Shown: positions 1 to 6,678 of the stretch, piece after piece | Position numbering within the stretch: position 1 is the first letter of the stretch | How the letters are laid out: every line of letters begins with the position of its first letter | Origin: Kiritimatiellales bacterium | Lineage (GTDB): Bacteria > Verrucomicrobiota > Kiritimatiellia > Kiritimatiellales > Pontiellaceae | Length of the DNA: 8,491 bases | Direction: 5' to 3' | NCBI GenBank assembly: GCA_013042165.1 | Contig: JABDQT010000218.1 | Span: forward strand, 1-8,491 | Made by a program: the position numbers and the translations under genes | The notes under the pieces: model-generated | What the model saw: the letters and a program-made list of their open reading frames with translations, nothing else | The model's database searches: none | What the model was told of the DNA's origin: nothing

Positions 1-422
1 CTGGTGCACACACCACCGAGTTTGACGAAGAACGCGGCGTCAAGACCGAGCATCCGGTCGTCTGCCTGATGGAAGAGCAGGCCGATGTGGTCGAGAAGGG
101 CGGCACAATGCGCCTTGGAGCCTGTCCCTGCGATATTGAGGAGGATACGAAGGCCTTCGAAGCCTATGGTTCGAAAACTATTAGTGAACGCCATCGTCAT
201 CGGTATGAGGTTAACAACAACTACCGGGCCCAGCTTGAGAGCAGTGGACTGGTGCTTTCAGGAACCAATCCCGATATCGGGGTTGTTGAAATGATCGAAC
301 TGAAGGATCACCCGTGGTATGTGGCCACCCAGGCGCATCCCGAGCTGAAGTCCCAGCCGGTGAATCCGCACCCGCTGTTCAAGGAGTTCGTTGCCGCAGC
401 GATTAAAAAACTCAATCCGTGA
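1..422 (+). CDS. pyrG: CTP synthase, C-terminal part (5' end outside window)
   Basis: CTP synthase makes CTP from UTP, ATP and glutamine in the cytoplasm, the last step of de novo pyrimidine nucleotide synthesis. Only the last 139 codons are present, read from base 3, with a TGA stop at 420-422. They cover the end of the class I glutamine amidotransferase domain. Visible family motifs are GGTMRLG, the stretch ERHRHRYEVN, and an HPE triad segment (His codon 336-338, Glu codon 342-344), which supplies the His and Glu of the Cys-His-Glu glutaminase triad. The nucleophile Cys and the whole synthetase domain lie upstream of the window. The C-terminal HPLFKEFV matches the usual end of the family, so the gene is not truncated at this side. 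A strong terminator follows 22 bases after the stop codon. Identification is secure; the upstream context is unknown. Confidence 0.97.
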   Translation, partial: GAHTTEFDEERGVKTEHPVVCLMEEQADVVEKGGTMRLGACPCDIEEDTKAFEAYGSKTISERHRHRYEVNNNYRAQLESSGLVLSGTNPDIGVVEMIELKDHPWYVATQAHPELKSQPVNPHPLFKEFVAAAIKKLNP

Positions 423-444
423 TGATTGGATTTTGGCCGAACGC

Positions 445-478
445 AAAAAAAAGCAGGTTGAAATAACCTGCTTTTTTT
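445..478. terminator. Bidirectional rho-independent terminator between convergent genes
   Basis: A perfect 7-bp stem (GCAGGTT 453-459 with AACCTGC 465-471) closes a five-base loop. It is flanked by an A-run (445-452) on the left and a T-run (472-478) on the right, so the A/T flanks extend the stem. Read on +, it ends pyrG transcripts with a U-tract. Read on -, the A-run becomes a U-tract and can end transcripts of the gene at 500-1144. Seen directly; the function follows from the standard intrinsic terminator structure. Confidence 0.93.
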
Positions 479-499
479 GTAGCCGGGATTCGAGCTGAA

Positions 500-1144
500 C
501 TAAAACTCGATGGTGGCTCCAACCGTGATTACGGCATCCTGGGCATCGAATTTGTATGACGCCCCAACCGTGCCGATCAGTTTTTCGATAATTTGAACAC
601 CGGTGGAAAACCGGATGCCCGCGTCGTCATTCTCACTGATTCCATCGTCCACAAAGCTGTAGAACAGATTGATGTCCAGAAACGCATCGCTGCACATGGC
701 CCATTCTGCACCCAGCATGAGCCCGAAGGCCGCATCCGACATCGAGTTACCGTTCTCCTCGGAGGCCACAATCCCTGCCGATCCACCAAAATAGGGGGTA
801 AACGGCTGATCCAACAGAACCAGACGTTCAGGAAGAATCAGGTAATTCAATCCAACCAAGATGGTATGGCGCTCAAGTTCAATGGTACCCGACTGAGCTT
901 TGTCCGAGAATCCCGCATAAGAAATGTACCCGTCCCAGTTTTCCTCTAAATTCTGATTAAGAAGCACGCTTGCACCATATGAACGGCCATATCCCACATC
1001 CATAGAAGGGTTTTGCCAGTCATACACATCCAGACCGCCAGCCATATAATCATTTCCGCGCAACTGTACCGCCGATGCTGATGCAGCAATGCACAATGCA
1101 AAACCAATCATCCAAGCCTTCACGAGCATTTTCTTCCCATTCAT
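500..1144 (-). CDS. Secreted outer-membrane beta-barrel protein, family not recognised
   Basis: Encodes 214 residues. Residues 1-25 form a Sec signal peptide: a basic start (KK, K), a hydrophobic core (AWMIGFALCIAA) and an ASA cleavage site before VQL. The mature part is made of short stretches of alternating hydrophobic and polar residues separated by turns rich in Asp, Asn and Gly, for example around 54-64, 70-79, 91-103, 116-127, 139-149, 154-165 and 189-198. The protein ends in a strand with a terminal Phe (ITVGATIEF), the usual BAM recognition signal. About eight to ten strands can be drawn, as in small OmpA/OmpW/OprF-type barrels, but I cannot assign a family or a substrate. The start is supported by AAGGAG at 1151-1156, six bases before ATG. 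The gene follows the autotransporter gene on the same strand after a 213-base gap and converges on pyrG. It may have its own promoter. Ligand, pore activity and role are unknown. Confidence 0.85.
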   Translation of the reverse strand: MNGKKMLVKAWMIGFALCIAASASAVQLRGNDYMAGGLDVYDWQNPSMDVGYGRSYGASVLLNQNLEENWDGYISYAGFSDKAQSGTIELERHTILVGLNYLILPERLVLLDQPFTPYFGGSAGIVASEENGNSMSDAAFGLMLGAEWAMCSDAFLDINLFYSFVDDGISENDDAGIRFSTGVQIIEKLIGTVGASYKFDAQDAVITVGATIEF

Positions 1145-1357
1145 CCGTCACTCCTTTTTATGTATGAACATTAACACTTTCAACTATTCTATTCTGATCG
1201 TCAACATATACTTTTTTGTAAGGATCGGTGAATAAAACAGTAGGTTTACCTCCGAGCCCTTCAAAAATAACAGCACATTATCAAAGCAGTATTTATGCCA
1301 TGCTGGCCGGGAGTAAAACAGCATCTGATTTTCGGCAGCATCATTCTCTGTCGATGT
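1145..1357. other. Intergenic region between the autotransporter and small-barrel genes
   Basis: This 213-base AT-richer gap carries no credible gene. On the minus strand it contains the SD AAGGAG (1151-1156) for the downstream barrel gene. It also has a -10-like TAGAAT (1186-1191) that would give a leader of about 35 bases, but no convincing -35 element sits at the right distance. A TTGACG at 1199-1204 has only a weak partner. I see small inverted repeats, such as minus-strand ATGCTG/CAGCAT around 1300-1325. There is no stem followed by a U-tract, so the end of the autotransporter transcript is undefined and read-through into the barrel gene is possible. Confidence 0.5.
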
Positions 1358-4165
1358 TCAGAAAGCGTATATAACCTTCGCCGACAGGTTATGAGAGATA
1401 AAATCCTCACCGATGAGCTCAGCAAAATCGATCCGCAGCATGACGTTCTTCGGTTTATGATATCGGGTATTGAAGAACGAAGCGCCGATACCCAGCCGAA
1501 ACAGGTCTGCATCCAGCGAAGGAGGCGCAAACTGGAATCGGGCACCTCCGCCCTCCAGCCGGAACGTCATGTTTTCCGGATCAGGATTGAATTCATGGAT
1601 CCAATGCAGTTGGCCGTCTATTTTAAACCCGATATTTTCGAGCACCTTGGTTTGCAGCATGGAGGTATTGATGCCGAGGCTCGCGCGCAGCGAGTAGGTG
1701 TCGTAGGCGTCGATGCTGCGGGGTATGGCCGTTGTGCTCGTTTCGGTATAGGCATCCTGCTCAAAGACGCTGTATTGCACTGAGGCTTCGGGAGTGAAAA
1801 CCGTCCCGCCCCGCGTATCGATCAGGTCATAGCCGCCGGACAGATAGGCGCTGAGCAGGTGAGCGTCAAATTCGCCATGCATCACAAATGGAGCCGCACT
1901 ATCGGTCTCCACCTCGTTGAAGCCGTATGCTACGCCCGCATCGATATATGCGTGGTCAAATCCATAGGTGCCGTAGAGCGAGCCATGGTAGGTGGTGACC
2001 TTCTCTTCGGCATTGCTGTCTGCTTCCGTCGAGCTGGCTCCGCTGCCGCCGCTCAGTCCAATCAACAGGTTATCGAAACTTTTATCGACACCGATTACGC
2101 CGCCGTAGAGAGAGGTATCGTACTGTGAATTCAGGCCATCCACTTCGCGGCTCAGATAACTGCCGTAGCCCTTTCCCCATCCCCGAAGCTCATTGCGCCG
2201 CATCGGGCCCTCCGCTCCGGGCGGGATGAGCTTGAGCATTTCACGGAATTCCGCCCCGCGGATGGTCGTGTGCCCGCGAGCCGCCTGCAGCCCGGTCAGC
2301 GAGCTTTGGAAGGTGTTGCGGGAGGTCAGGTAGGCCTGCTCTACGGCGGCCCGCGACTGAGCGGGATCATCGATCGAATCGATGATGGCCAACATGGTTG
2401 CATTATTAATATTCGAATCGAGTTCCGCAGCCAGCAGAGCCAGCTGGCCGGAGGCACCCCAGTAGTCCGCAAGATTCCGGGTCAAAAACTCCAGTTGCAG
2501 CTCCCGGTTGCTGTTTTCAATGGAAAGATCGTTGAATACGGTACGGCCCGCAGTATAGGTCTGAACATTCACCTGGTCGGTGAACACGGTACCGTTGGTT
2601 GCACCCACGCCCGCCACGAAGATACCGTTGGTGGTCGTGATTACGGTCACCTGATTGGTGGAGTTGCCGGCAAAGTTCGCCTGCCGCGCATCAACAGAAA
2701 GCGTGGAGTTGCTTTCAAAGCTGGCCTGATCCGCGAAAAGAGCGCCGTTGGTTCCATTGATGACGGAGAGCGATAGTTCTCCTCCTGTCAGCAGATTAAA
2801 TGCCCCGTCGACCGATGCGCTTCCCGTGTCTATGGTAAACAGAGCGTTGGATGAAACCGTCAGGGCGGGGAACCGGGCTCGGCTGTTTGCATCGACCAGC
2901 GCAAACAGGCCGCCGTCCGACAACGTGAAGTCTGTGTTCATGATCATGATGCCTTCGCGGATGAAGGTGATTTGAAGCGGATCATCCGAGAGGTTATCGA
3001 CAAAAACCGTGCCGCCGTCCTGGACCAGATAATCCTCGACCACGAGATTGGTGCCCGCCGTCAGCCATTGGTAACCGTTGCCGGAAAAATCGATGGAATC
3101 AAACGTGCCGCCGTTGAGCACAACCTGGTTGGAGACTCCGGAATCCGCCCAGCTCACCAAGCCAAACTGATCACCCGTGGTCCCGCCTCGAAAGGAGCCG
3201 CCATCGACCGTCAGGTCGCTGTTGACGCTGATCAGGGCCGGGGCATCGGCTCCTCCGCGCAGGGTCCCTGCGGAAATATGCACCTCGGATTCCTCGGCAT
3301 TCAGCGCGGCTCCTCCGGTGCCGCCACTGCCACCACTGCCGCCGGTGAAGCTTCCCTGGATAATTTCGATCGTCGAGTTGGTCACATAGATGGCATCGCC
3401 GCCGCGGGAGTCGGCCGCCTCGCCCGCATTGCCGCCCCGGAAGGTGCCGTTGCTGATCACAAGCGCCGACCCGAAGGCTGCCAGCCCGCGTCCCCCTTGC
3501 GATACTGCGCTGGCGGTTTCCGCGCTGCCGCCGGTCAGCATTGTGGAGTCGGTAATCACCATGGTGGTGCCCGCGATAATGAGGCCATCTGTCGCCTTGG
3601 CGGTCGCGCCGTCTTGCAGATAGCCGCCGCCCGAAAAGTCGGCCCCTTCGATCAGGGCGTTGGTTGTGTTGATAAACAAGCCGCCGGTGCCGGCCGACGA
3701 GATGGCGTTGGTGATGAAGATCTCGCCCGGCAGCGGCGGCAGAACGACGCCATCGGTTCCGCCCACGCCCGCATAGCTTCCGCCGCTAACGGTCAGGTTG
3801 GAGCCGCCTTCAACGAAAAGCACGGAAGACTGGGTATTGGTGATCGTTGAATTGGTTCCAGCCAGGCTGAAGCGGTTGAAGTTGTTGGTGATCGAAATCG
3901 AGCCGCTGATATCGTGGTTCAGGCTGATGTTCGTTGTACCCGCAAAGCCGATGTCCAGAGAGCCGTTGCCGCTCTCGAGGGATGCGATGGATTCCGCCGT
4001 GGCCAGTGCTGCATAATCAGTCCCGAAGGCGGTGCCCGTCACCCGATTGGTAATGGCGGAGGTGACCGGTGCTTGCCATAGGCATAAAAAAAAGGCGAAA
4101 GCCGCGGGCTTCACCTTTTTCACGATCCTGAAGATAGGGTTGCTGATCAGATTAAACTTCATCAC
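1358..4165 (-). CDS. Autotransporter (type Va secretion) with Gly-rich repeat passenger
   Basis: Encodes 935 residues from GTG (4163-4165), or 934 from the adjacent ATG (4160-4162); the SD does not decide between them. A long signal peptide (KKVKP, then AAFAFFLCLW, cleavage near TSA at 35-37) sends it to Sec. Residues about 40-560 are the passenger. They are rich in Gly, Ser, Thr and Asn, with short beta strands as in parallel beta-helix adhesins, and contain a recurrent G-[ST]-[FYL]-x-G-G motif in 120-360 plus a Gly run (GGSGGSGGTGG, about 275-285). Residues about 566-640 are helical and fit the linker that threads the pore. Residues about 660-935 are a 275-residue autotransporter barrel, starting RGWGKGYGSYL and ending SAKVIYAF with a terminal Phe. 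No protease triad or cleavage site was recognised, so the passenger may stay attached. The likely role is surface adhesion or structure; the target is unknown. It lies 39 bases after infC with no visible promoter or terminator between. Confidence 0.9.
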   Translation of the reverse strand: MMKFNLISNPIFRIVKKVKPAAFAFFLCLWQAPVTSAITNRVTGTAFGTDYAALATAESIASLESGNGSLDIGFAGTTNISLNHDISGSISITNNFNRFSLAGTNSTITNTQSSVLFVEGGSNLTVSGGSYAGVGGTDGVVLPPLPGEIFITNAISSAGTGGLFINTTNALIEGADFSGGGYLQDGATAKATDGLIIAGTTMVITDSTMLTGGSAETASAVSQGGRGLAAFGSALVISNGTFRGGNAGEAADSRGGDAIYVTNSTIEIIQGSFTGGSGGSGGTGGAALNAEESEVHISAGTLRGGADAPALISVNSDLTVDGGSFRGGTTGDQFGLVSWADSGVSNQVVLNGGTFDSIDFSGNGYQWLTAGTNLVVEDYLVQDGGTVFVDNLSDDPLQITFIREGIMIMNTDFTLSDGGLFALVDANSRARFPALTVSSNALFTIDTGSASVDGAFNLLTGGELSLSVINGTNGALFADQASFESNSTLSVDARQANFAGNSTNQVTVITTTNGIFVAGVGATNGTVFTDQVNVQTYTAGRTVFNDLSIENSNRELQLEFLTRNLADYWGASGQLALLAAELDSNINNATMLAIIDSIDDPAQSRAAVEQAYLTSRNTFQSSLTGLQAARGHTTIRGAEFREMLKLIPPGAEGPMRRNELRGWGKGYGSYLSREVDGLNSQYDTSLYGGVIGVDKSFDNLLIGLSGGSGASSTEADSNAEEKVTTYHGSLYGTYGFDHAYIDAGVAYGFNEVETDSAAPFVMHGEFDAHLLSAYLSGGYDLIDTRGGTVFTPEASVQYSVFEQDAYTETSTTAIPRSIDAYDTYSLRASLGINTSMLQTKVLENIGFKIDGQLHWIHEFNPDPENMTFRLEGGGARFQFAPPSLDADLFRLGIGASFFNTRYHKPKNVMLRIDFAELIGEDFISHNLSAKVIYAF

Positions 4166-4199
4166 GCAACAACCTTCCTCCGGGATGACCGGTTATTGC
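4166..4199 (-). promoter_or_regulatory. Possible RNA hairpin holding the autotransporter SD in its loop
   Basis: On the minus-strand transcript GCAATAACC (4199-4191) can pair with GGTTGTTGC (4174-4166): nine consecutive pairs including one U-G. They enclose a 16-base loop that contains GGAGG (4177-4181), the SD of the autotransporter gene. The right arm ends immediately before the GTG/ATG start. GGAGG is 11 bases from GTG and 14 from ATG in linear sequence, which is long. Folding of the stem would bring the SD and start closer together. No U-tract follows, so it is not an intrinsic terminator for infC. The pairing is seen in the sequence; any regulatory effect is inference. Confidence 0.4.
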
Positions 4200-4204
4200 A
4201 AATG

Positions 4205-4753
4205 CTATTTTGACTTTTTCGGCACAAGAATCGCCGAAACAAAACGGCCTTGCAGGCGCGGGGCCTGATCCACCGTGGTAATATCGACGGTGTCCTTAAT
4301 CACGCGCTGGATGACCTCGAAGCCAAGTTCGCGGTGGGCGTTTTCGCGCCCGCGGAACATCAGGGAAACCTTTACACGATCACCATGTTCAATAAATTTG
4401 CGGAGGTTGCGCATCTTGGTGTCATAGTCGTGGTCGCCCACGTTGACGTGGAATTTGACTTCCTTGAGCTTGGTCTGCACCTGGTGCTTCTTCTGCTCTT
4501 TTTTCTTCTTCTCCTGATCATACTTGTGTTTGCCGTAGTCCATGATCTTGCACAATGGCGGCTTGGCGGTGGGGGAGATTTCCACCAGGTCGACTCCGTA
4601 TGCCTGGGCGCGGCGAAGGGCGTCGCCGGTTTTCATGATACCTAGCTGGTCGCCGTTTGCATCGATCACGCGTATTTCCGGCACACGAATGCGATGGTTG
4701 ATCCGTGTCGACGGTCCGCGTTCCTGTCTGCCCCTGTAATTTTGCTTTCTAAT
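4205..4753 (-). CDS. infC: Translation initiation factor IF-3, starting at an AUU codon
   Basis: IF-3 binds the 30S subunit, prevents premature 50S joining and proofreads start codon and initiator tRNA. The reading frame from ATT (4751-4753) gives 182 residues, close to the 180 of E. coli. The first recognised standard start, GTG at 4682-4684, would remove residues 1-23, including the conserved RINHRIRVPE that begins the N-domain, and has no SD. GGAGG (4760-4764) lies six bases before the ATT. N-domain: about 17-90, with PPLCKIMDYGK near its end. Linker: Lys-rich helix with KKKKEQKK. C-domain: about 97-182, with the FRGRENAH segment and a PKKSK tail. The ATT shares its T with the thrS stop (ATTAG), so translation is probably coupled. 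A non-AUG start lets IF-3 repress its own synthesis in E. coli. The same logic is likely here, though not shown. The usual downstream genes rpmI and rplT are absent. Confidence 0.95.
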   Translation of the reverse strand: MRKQNYRGRQERGPSTRINHRIRVPEIRVIDANGDQLGIMKTGDALRRAQAYGVDLVEISPTAKPPLCKIMDYGKHKYDQEKKKKEQKKHQVQTKLKEVKFHVNVGDHDYDTKMRNLRKFIEHGDRVKVSLMFRGRENAHRELGFEVIQRVIKDTVDITTVDQAPRLQGRFVSAILVPKKSK

Positions 4754-6500
4754 CTGAGACCTCCATGTCTACTGTTTTCTTTTCCAGCTCCTCCTGTTTG
4801 AGCCGGGCGATAAATTGATCCAAGGTGCTTGCACCTTTCATGCCAGCAAGGCGATGGCGTACGGCCACTTGCGCTTCTTCCTGCTCTTGTTTCCCGATAA
4901 TAAGCATATAGGGAACTTTGTCCAGCTGGGCATTTTTCACTTTTCCATTCAGCTTGCCCTGCCGGGTGTCGATCGTGGCGCGGATATCCGCGTTTTTCAG
5001 CTGTGACAACACCTCGCCGGCATAGTCGAGCTGGTCGTCGGAAAGCGGCAGCACGCGCACCTGCTCCGGAGCAAGCCAGACCGGGAATCCGCCGGCATAG
5101 TGCTCGGTCAGGATGCCGAAGAACCGTTCAAGACTGCCGAAAAGCGCCCGGTGCACCATGTAGGGGCGATGCGCCTCGCCGTCGGTGCCGATATATTTCA
5201 GGTCGAAGCGTTCGGGCAGGTTGAAGTCGAACTGTATCGTACTCGTCTGCCATTCGCGCCCGATGGCGTCCTTGACCTTCAGATCGATCTTCGGTCCGTA
5301 GAATGCCCCTCCGCCTTCATCGGTTTCATAGGGCAGCCCCTCCGCCTGGATCGCGGCTTCGAGCGACTTGGTGGCCTGATCCCAGCGCGCTTCCTCGCCG
5401 ACCGCTTTTTCCGGGCGGGTGGAGAGATAGGCCTTCACTTCGGTAAAGCCGAAGGTTTTCCAGATAAAGTTGCAGAAGCGGATGACTTCCTTTACCTCGT
5501 CCTCGATCTGCTCTTCGGTACAGAAGATATGCGCATCGTCCTGCGTGAAGCCGCGCACACGGAAGAGGCCATGCAGGGTGCCGGCCTTCTCGTAGCGATA
5601 CACCGTGCCCAGCTCTGCCCAGCGCAGTGGAAGCTCGCGGTACGACCGCAGGCCGCTCTTGTAGATCTCGACATGGAAAGGGCAGTTCATCGGCTTGATG
5701 AAGTATTCCTGTCCATCGACATCCATCGCGGCATACATGCCTTCGCGGTAAAAATCCAGATGGCCGGAGGTTTCCCAGAGGTTCGCCTTGCCCACGTGCG
5801 GGGTGTAGATGATGTCGTACCCGTTGCGGAAGTGTTCCTTCTTCCAGAAATCCTCGATGATCGAACGCACACGTGCGCCCTTCGGGTGCCAGTGCACCAG
5901 CCCGGGACCGACTTTTTCCGAAATCGAAAACAGGTCAAGATCCTTGCCCAATCGACGGTGGTCGCGCTTCTTGGCCTCCTCGATCTGCTTCTGGTAGAGC
6001 CGCAGCTGCTTCGGATTGGTGAAGGCCGTGCCGTACAGGCGCTGCAGCATCGGATTGGTTTCGTGGCCGCGGTAATACGACCCGGCTATATTCATGATTT
6101 TGAACGCGCGCAGTTTGCCCGTGCTCTCCACATGCGGTCCCGCACACAGATCCATGAATTCGCCGCAGGTGTAGAAGGTGATCGCTTCGCCTTCCGGTAT
6201 GTCGGCCAGCCGTTCGAGCTTGTAGGTCTGCCCCTTCAGCAGTTCCTTCGCCTCATCGCGCGACACCGTCATGCAGTCAAACGGGAGGTCTTCACCAACA
6301 ATCTTCTGCATTTCCGCTTCAATGCGCTCGAAATCTTCCGGAGTGATACGGTCGGGCAGATCAAAGTCGTAATAGAATCCATCATCGGTCGGCGGGCCGA
6401 TGTCCAGCTGAACATCATCAAACAGGCGGCAAACCGCTGCCGCCATGACATGTGCGGAGCTGTGCCGCAACCGATCCAGATCACTCATTTCGTTTTTCAT
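4749..6500 (-). CDS. thrS: Threonyl-tRNA synthetase lacking the N-terminal TGS domain
   Basis: Charges tRNA-Thr with threonine and removes mischarged serine. The chosen ATG (6498-6500) gives 583 residues; E. coli has 642. The editing domain (about 10-165) has HSSAH (His13, His17) and DLCAGPH (Cys119, His123). The class II catalytic core (about 180-475) has the zinc ligands Cys273 (MNCP), His324 (DDAH) and His450 (VHRALFGSLERF), plus a motif 2 Arg302. The anticodon-binding domain follows (about 476-583). The three zinc ligands are each offset by 61 from E. coli Cys334, His385 and His511, so exactly the TGS domain (about 62 residues) is missing. The frame stays open to 6644, but a consensus promoter at 6534-6562 puts transcription start near 6527, and the extra residues do not resemble TGS. 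GGGAG (6515-6519) is somewhat far (14 bases) from this ATG, so TTG at 6501-6503 or ATG at 6486-6488 remain possible starts. The stop overlaps infC by one base. Confidence 0.95.
   Translation of the reverse strand: MKNEMSDLDRLRHSSAHVMAAAVCRLFDDVQLDIGPPTDDGFYYDFDLPDRITPEDFERIEAEMQKIVGEDLPFDCMTVSRDEAKELLKGQTYKLERLADIPEGEAITFYTCGEFMDLCAGPHVESTGKLRAFKIMNIAGSYYRGHETNPMLQRLYGTAFTNPKQLRLYQKQIEEAKKRDHRRLGKDLDLFSISEKVGPGLVHWHPKGARVRSIIEDFWKKEHFRNGYDIIYTPHVGKANLWETSGHLDFYREGMYAAMDVDGQEYFIKPMNCPFHVEIYKSGLRSYRELPLRWAELGTVYRYEKAGTLHGLFRVRGFTQDDAHIFCTEEQIEDEVKEVIRFCNFIWKTFGFTEVKAYLSTRPEKAVGEEARWDQATKSLEAAIQAEGLPYETDEGGGAFYGPKIDLKVKDAIGREWQTSTIQFDFNLPERFDLKYIGTDGEAHRPYMVHRALFGSLERFFGILTEHYAGGFPVWLAPEQVRVLPLSDDQLDYAGEVLSQLKNADIRATIDTRQGKLNGKVKNAQLDKVPYMLIIGKQEQEEAQVAVRHRLAGMKGASTLDQFIARLKQEELEKKTVDMEVSD
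4760..4764 (-). promoter_or_regulatory. Shine-Dalgarno that fixes the AUU start of infC
   Basis: GGAGG on the minus strand, six bases (TCTCAG) before ATT at 4751-4753. It lies inside the last codons of thrS (Met-Glu-Val-Ser-Asp-stop). No other start-like codon in the infC frame has an SD at a usable distance, which is the main argument for the AUU start. Confidence 0.85.
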
Positions 6501-6533
6501 CAAGGTTAAGAAATCTCCCGTAAAAAGAGCATG

Positions 6534-6562
6534 AATATAGGGGGTTGGCCCAAGCGTGTCAA
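6534..6562 (-). promoter_or_regulatory. Sigma70-type promoter of thrS-infC
   Basis: On the minus strand TTGACA (6562-6557, a perfect -35) is separated by 17 bases from TATATT (6539-6534, five of six matches to TATAAT). Expected transcription start is near 6527, giving a leader of about 27 bases before the ATG at 6500. Such a short leader leaves no room for a T-box or for the tRNA-like operator that controls thrS in E. coli. Confidence 0.88.
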
Positions 6563-6678
6563 TTGATGGACAAGTCAAATAAACAGGGCAAAACCGGCCC
6601 TTTCCGATTGGATTCAAATACACCGTTGCAGCCGCGGGGGCCAATGACTAAAGTTCAATGTTTTCAAGGAGCTGCGGA
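6563..6678. other. Remainder of the divergent thrS / lipoprotein intergenic region
   Basis: No gene or RNA is seen. On + it holds the SD AAGGAG (6666-6671), seven bases before the lipoprotein ATG. I found no good -35/-10 pair for the lipoprotein gene on +; TTGATG at 6563-6568 has no -10 at 16-18 bases. That promoter may be weak or use another sigma factor. Confidence 0.5.

Noticed and set aside
2972..3850. Long open frame (292 codons) on + inside the autotransporter region
   Set aside because: It is antisense to the Gly/Ser-rich passenger, whose GC-rich codons leave few stop codons on the opposite strand. Its product is a low-complexity Ala/Gly/Arg mixture with no SD or domain.
4682..4684. 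GTG as start of infC
   Set aside because: No SD precedes it and it would delete the conserved beginning of the IF-3 N-domain; ATT at 4751-4753 has a well-placed SD.
5100..6509. 469-codon open frame on + opposite thrS
   Set aside because: It is the mirror frame of a strongly conserved synthetase gene. The product shows no recognisable domain and the thrS motifs explain the region fully.
6501..6644. 48-codon N-terminal extension of thrS in the open frame
   Set aside because: It crosses the -35/-10 promoter of thrS, does not resemble a TGS domain, and its upstream start has no SD.
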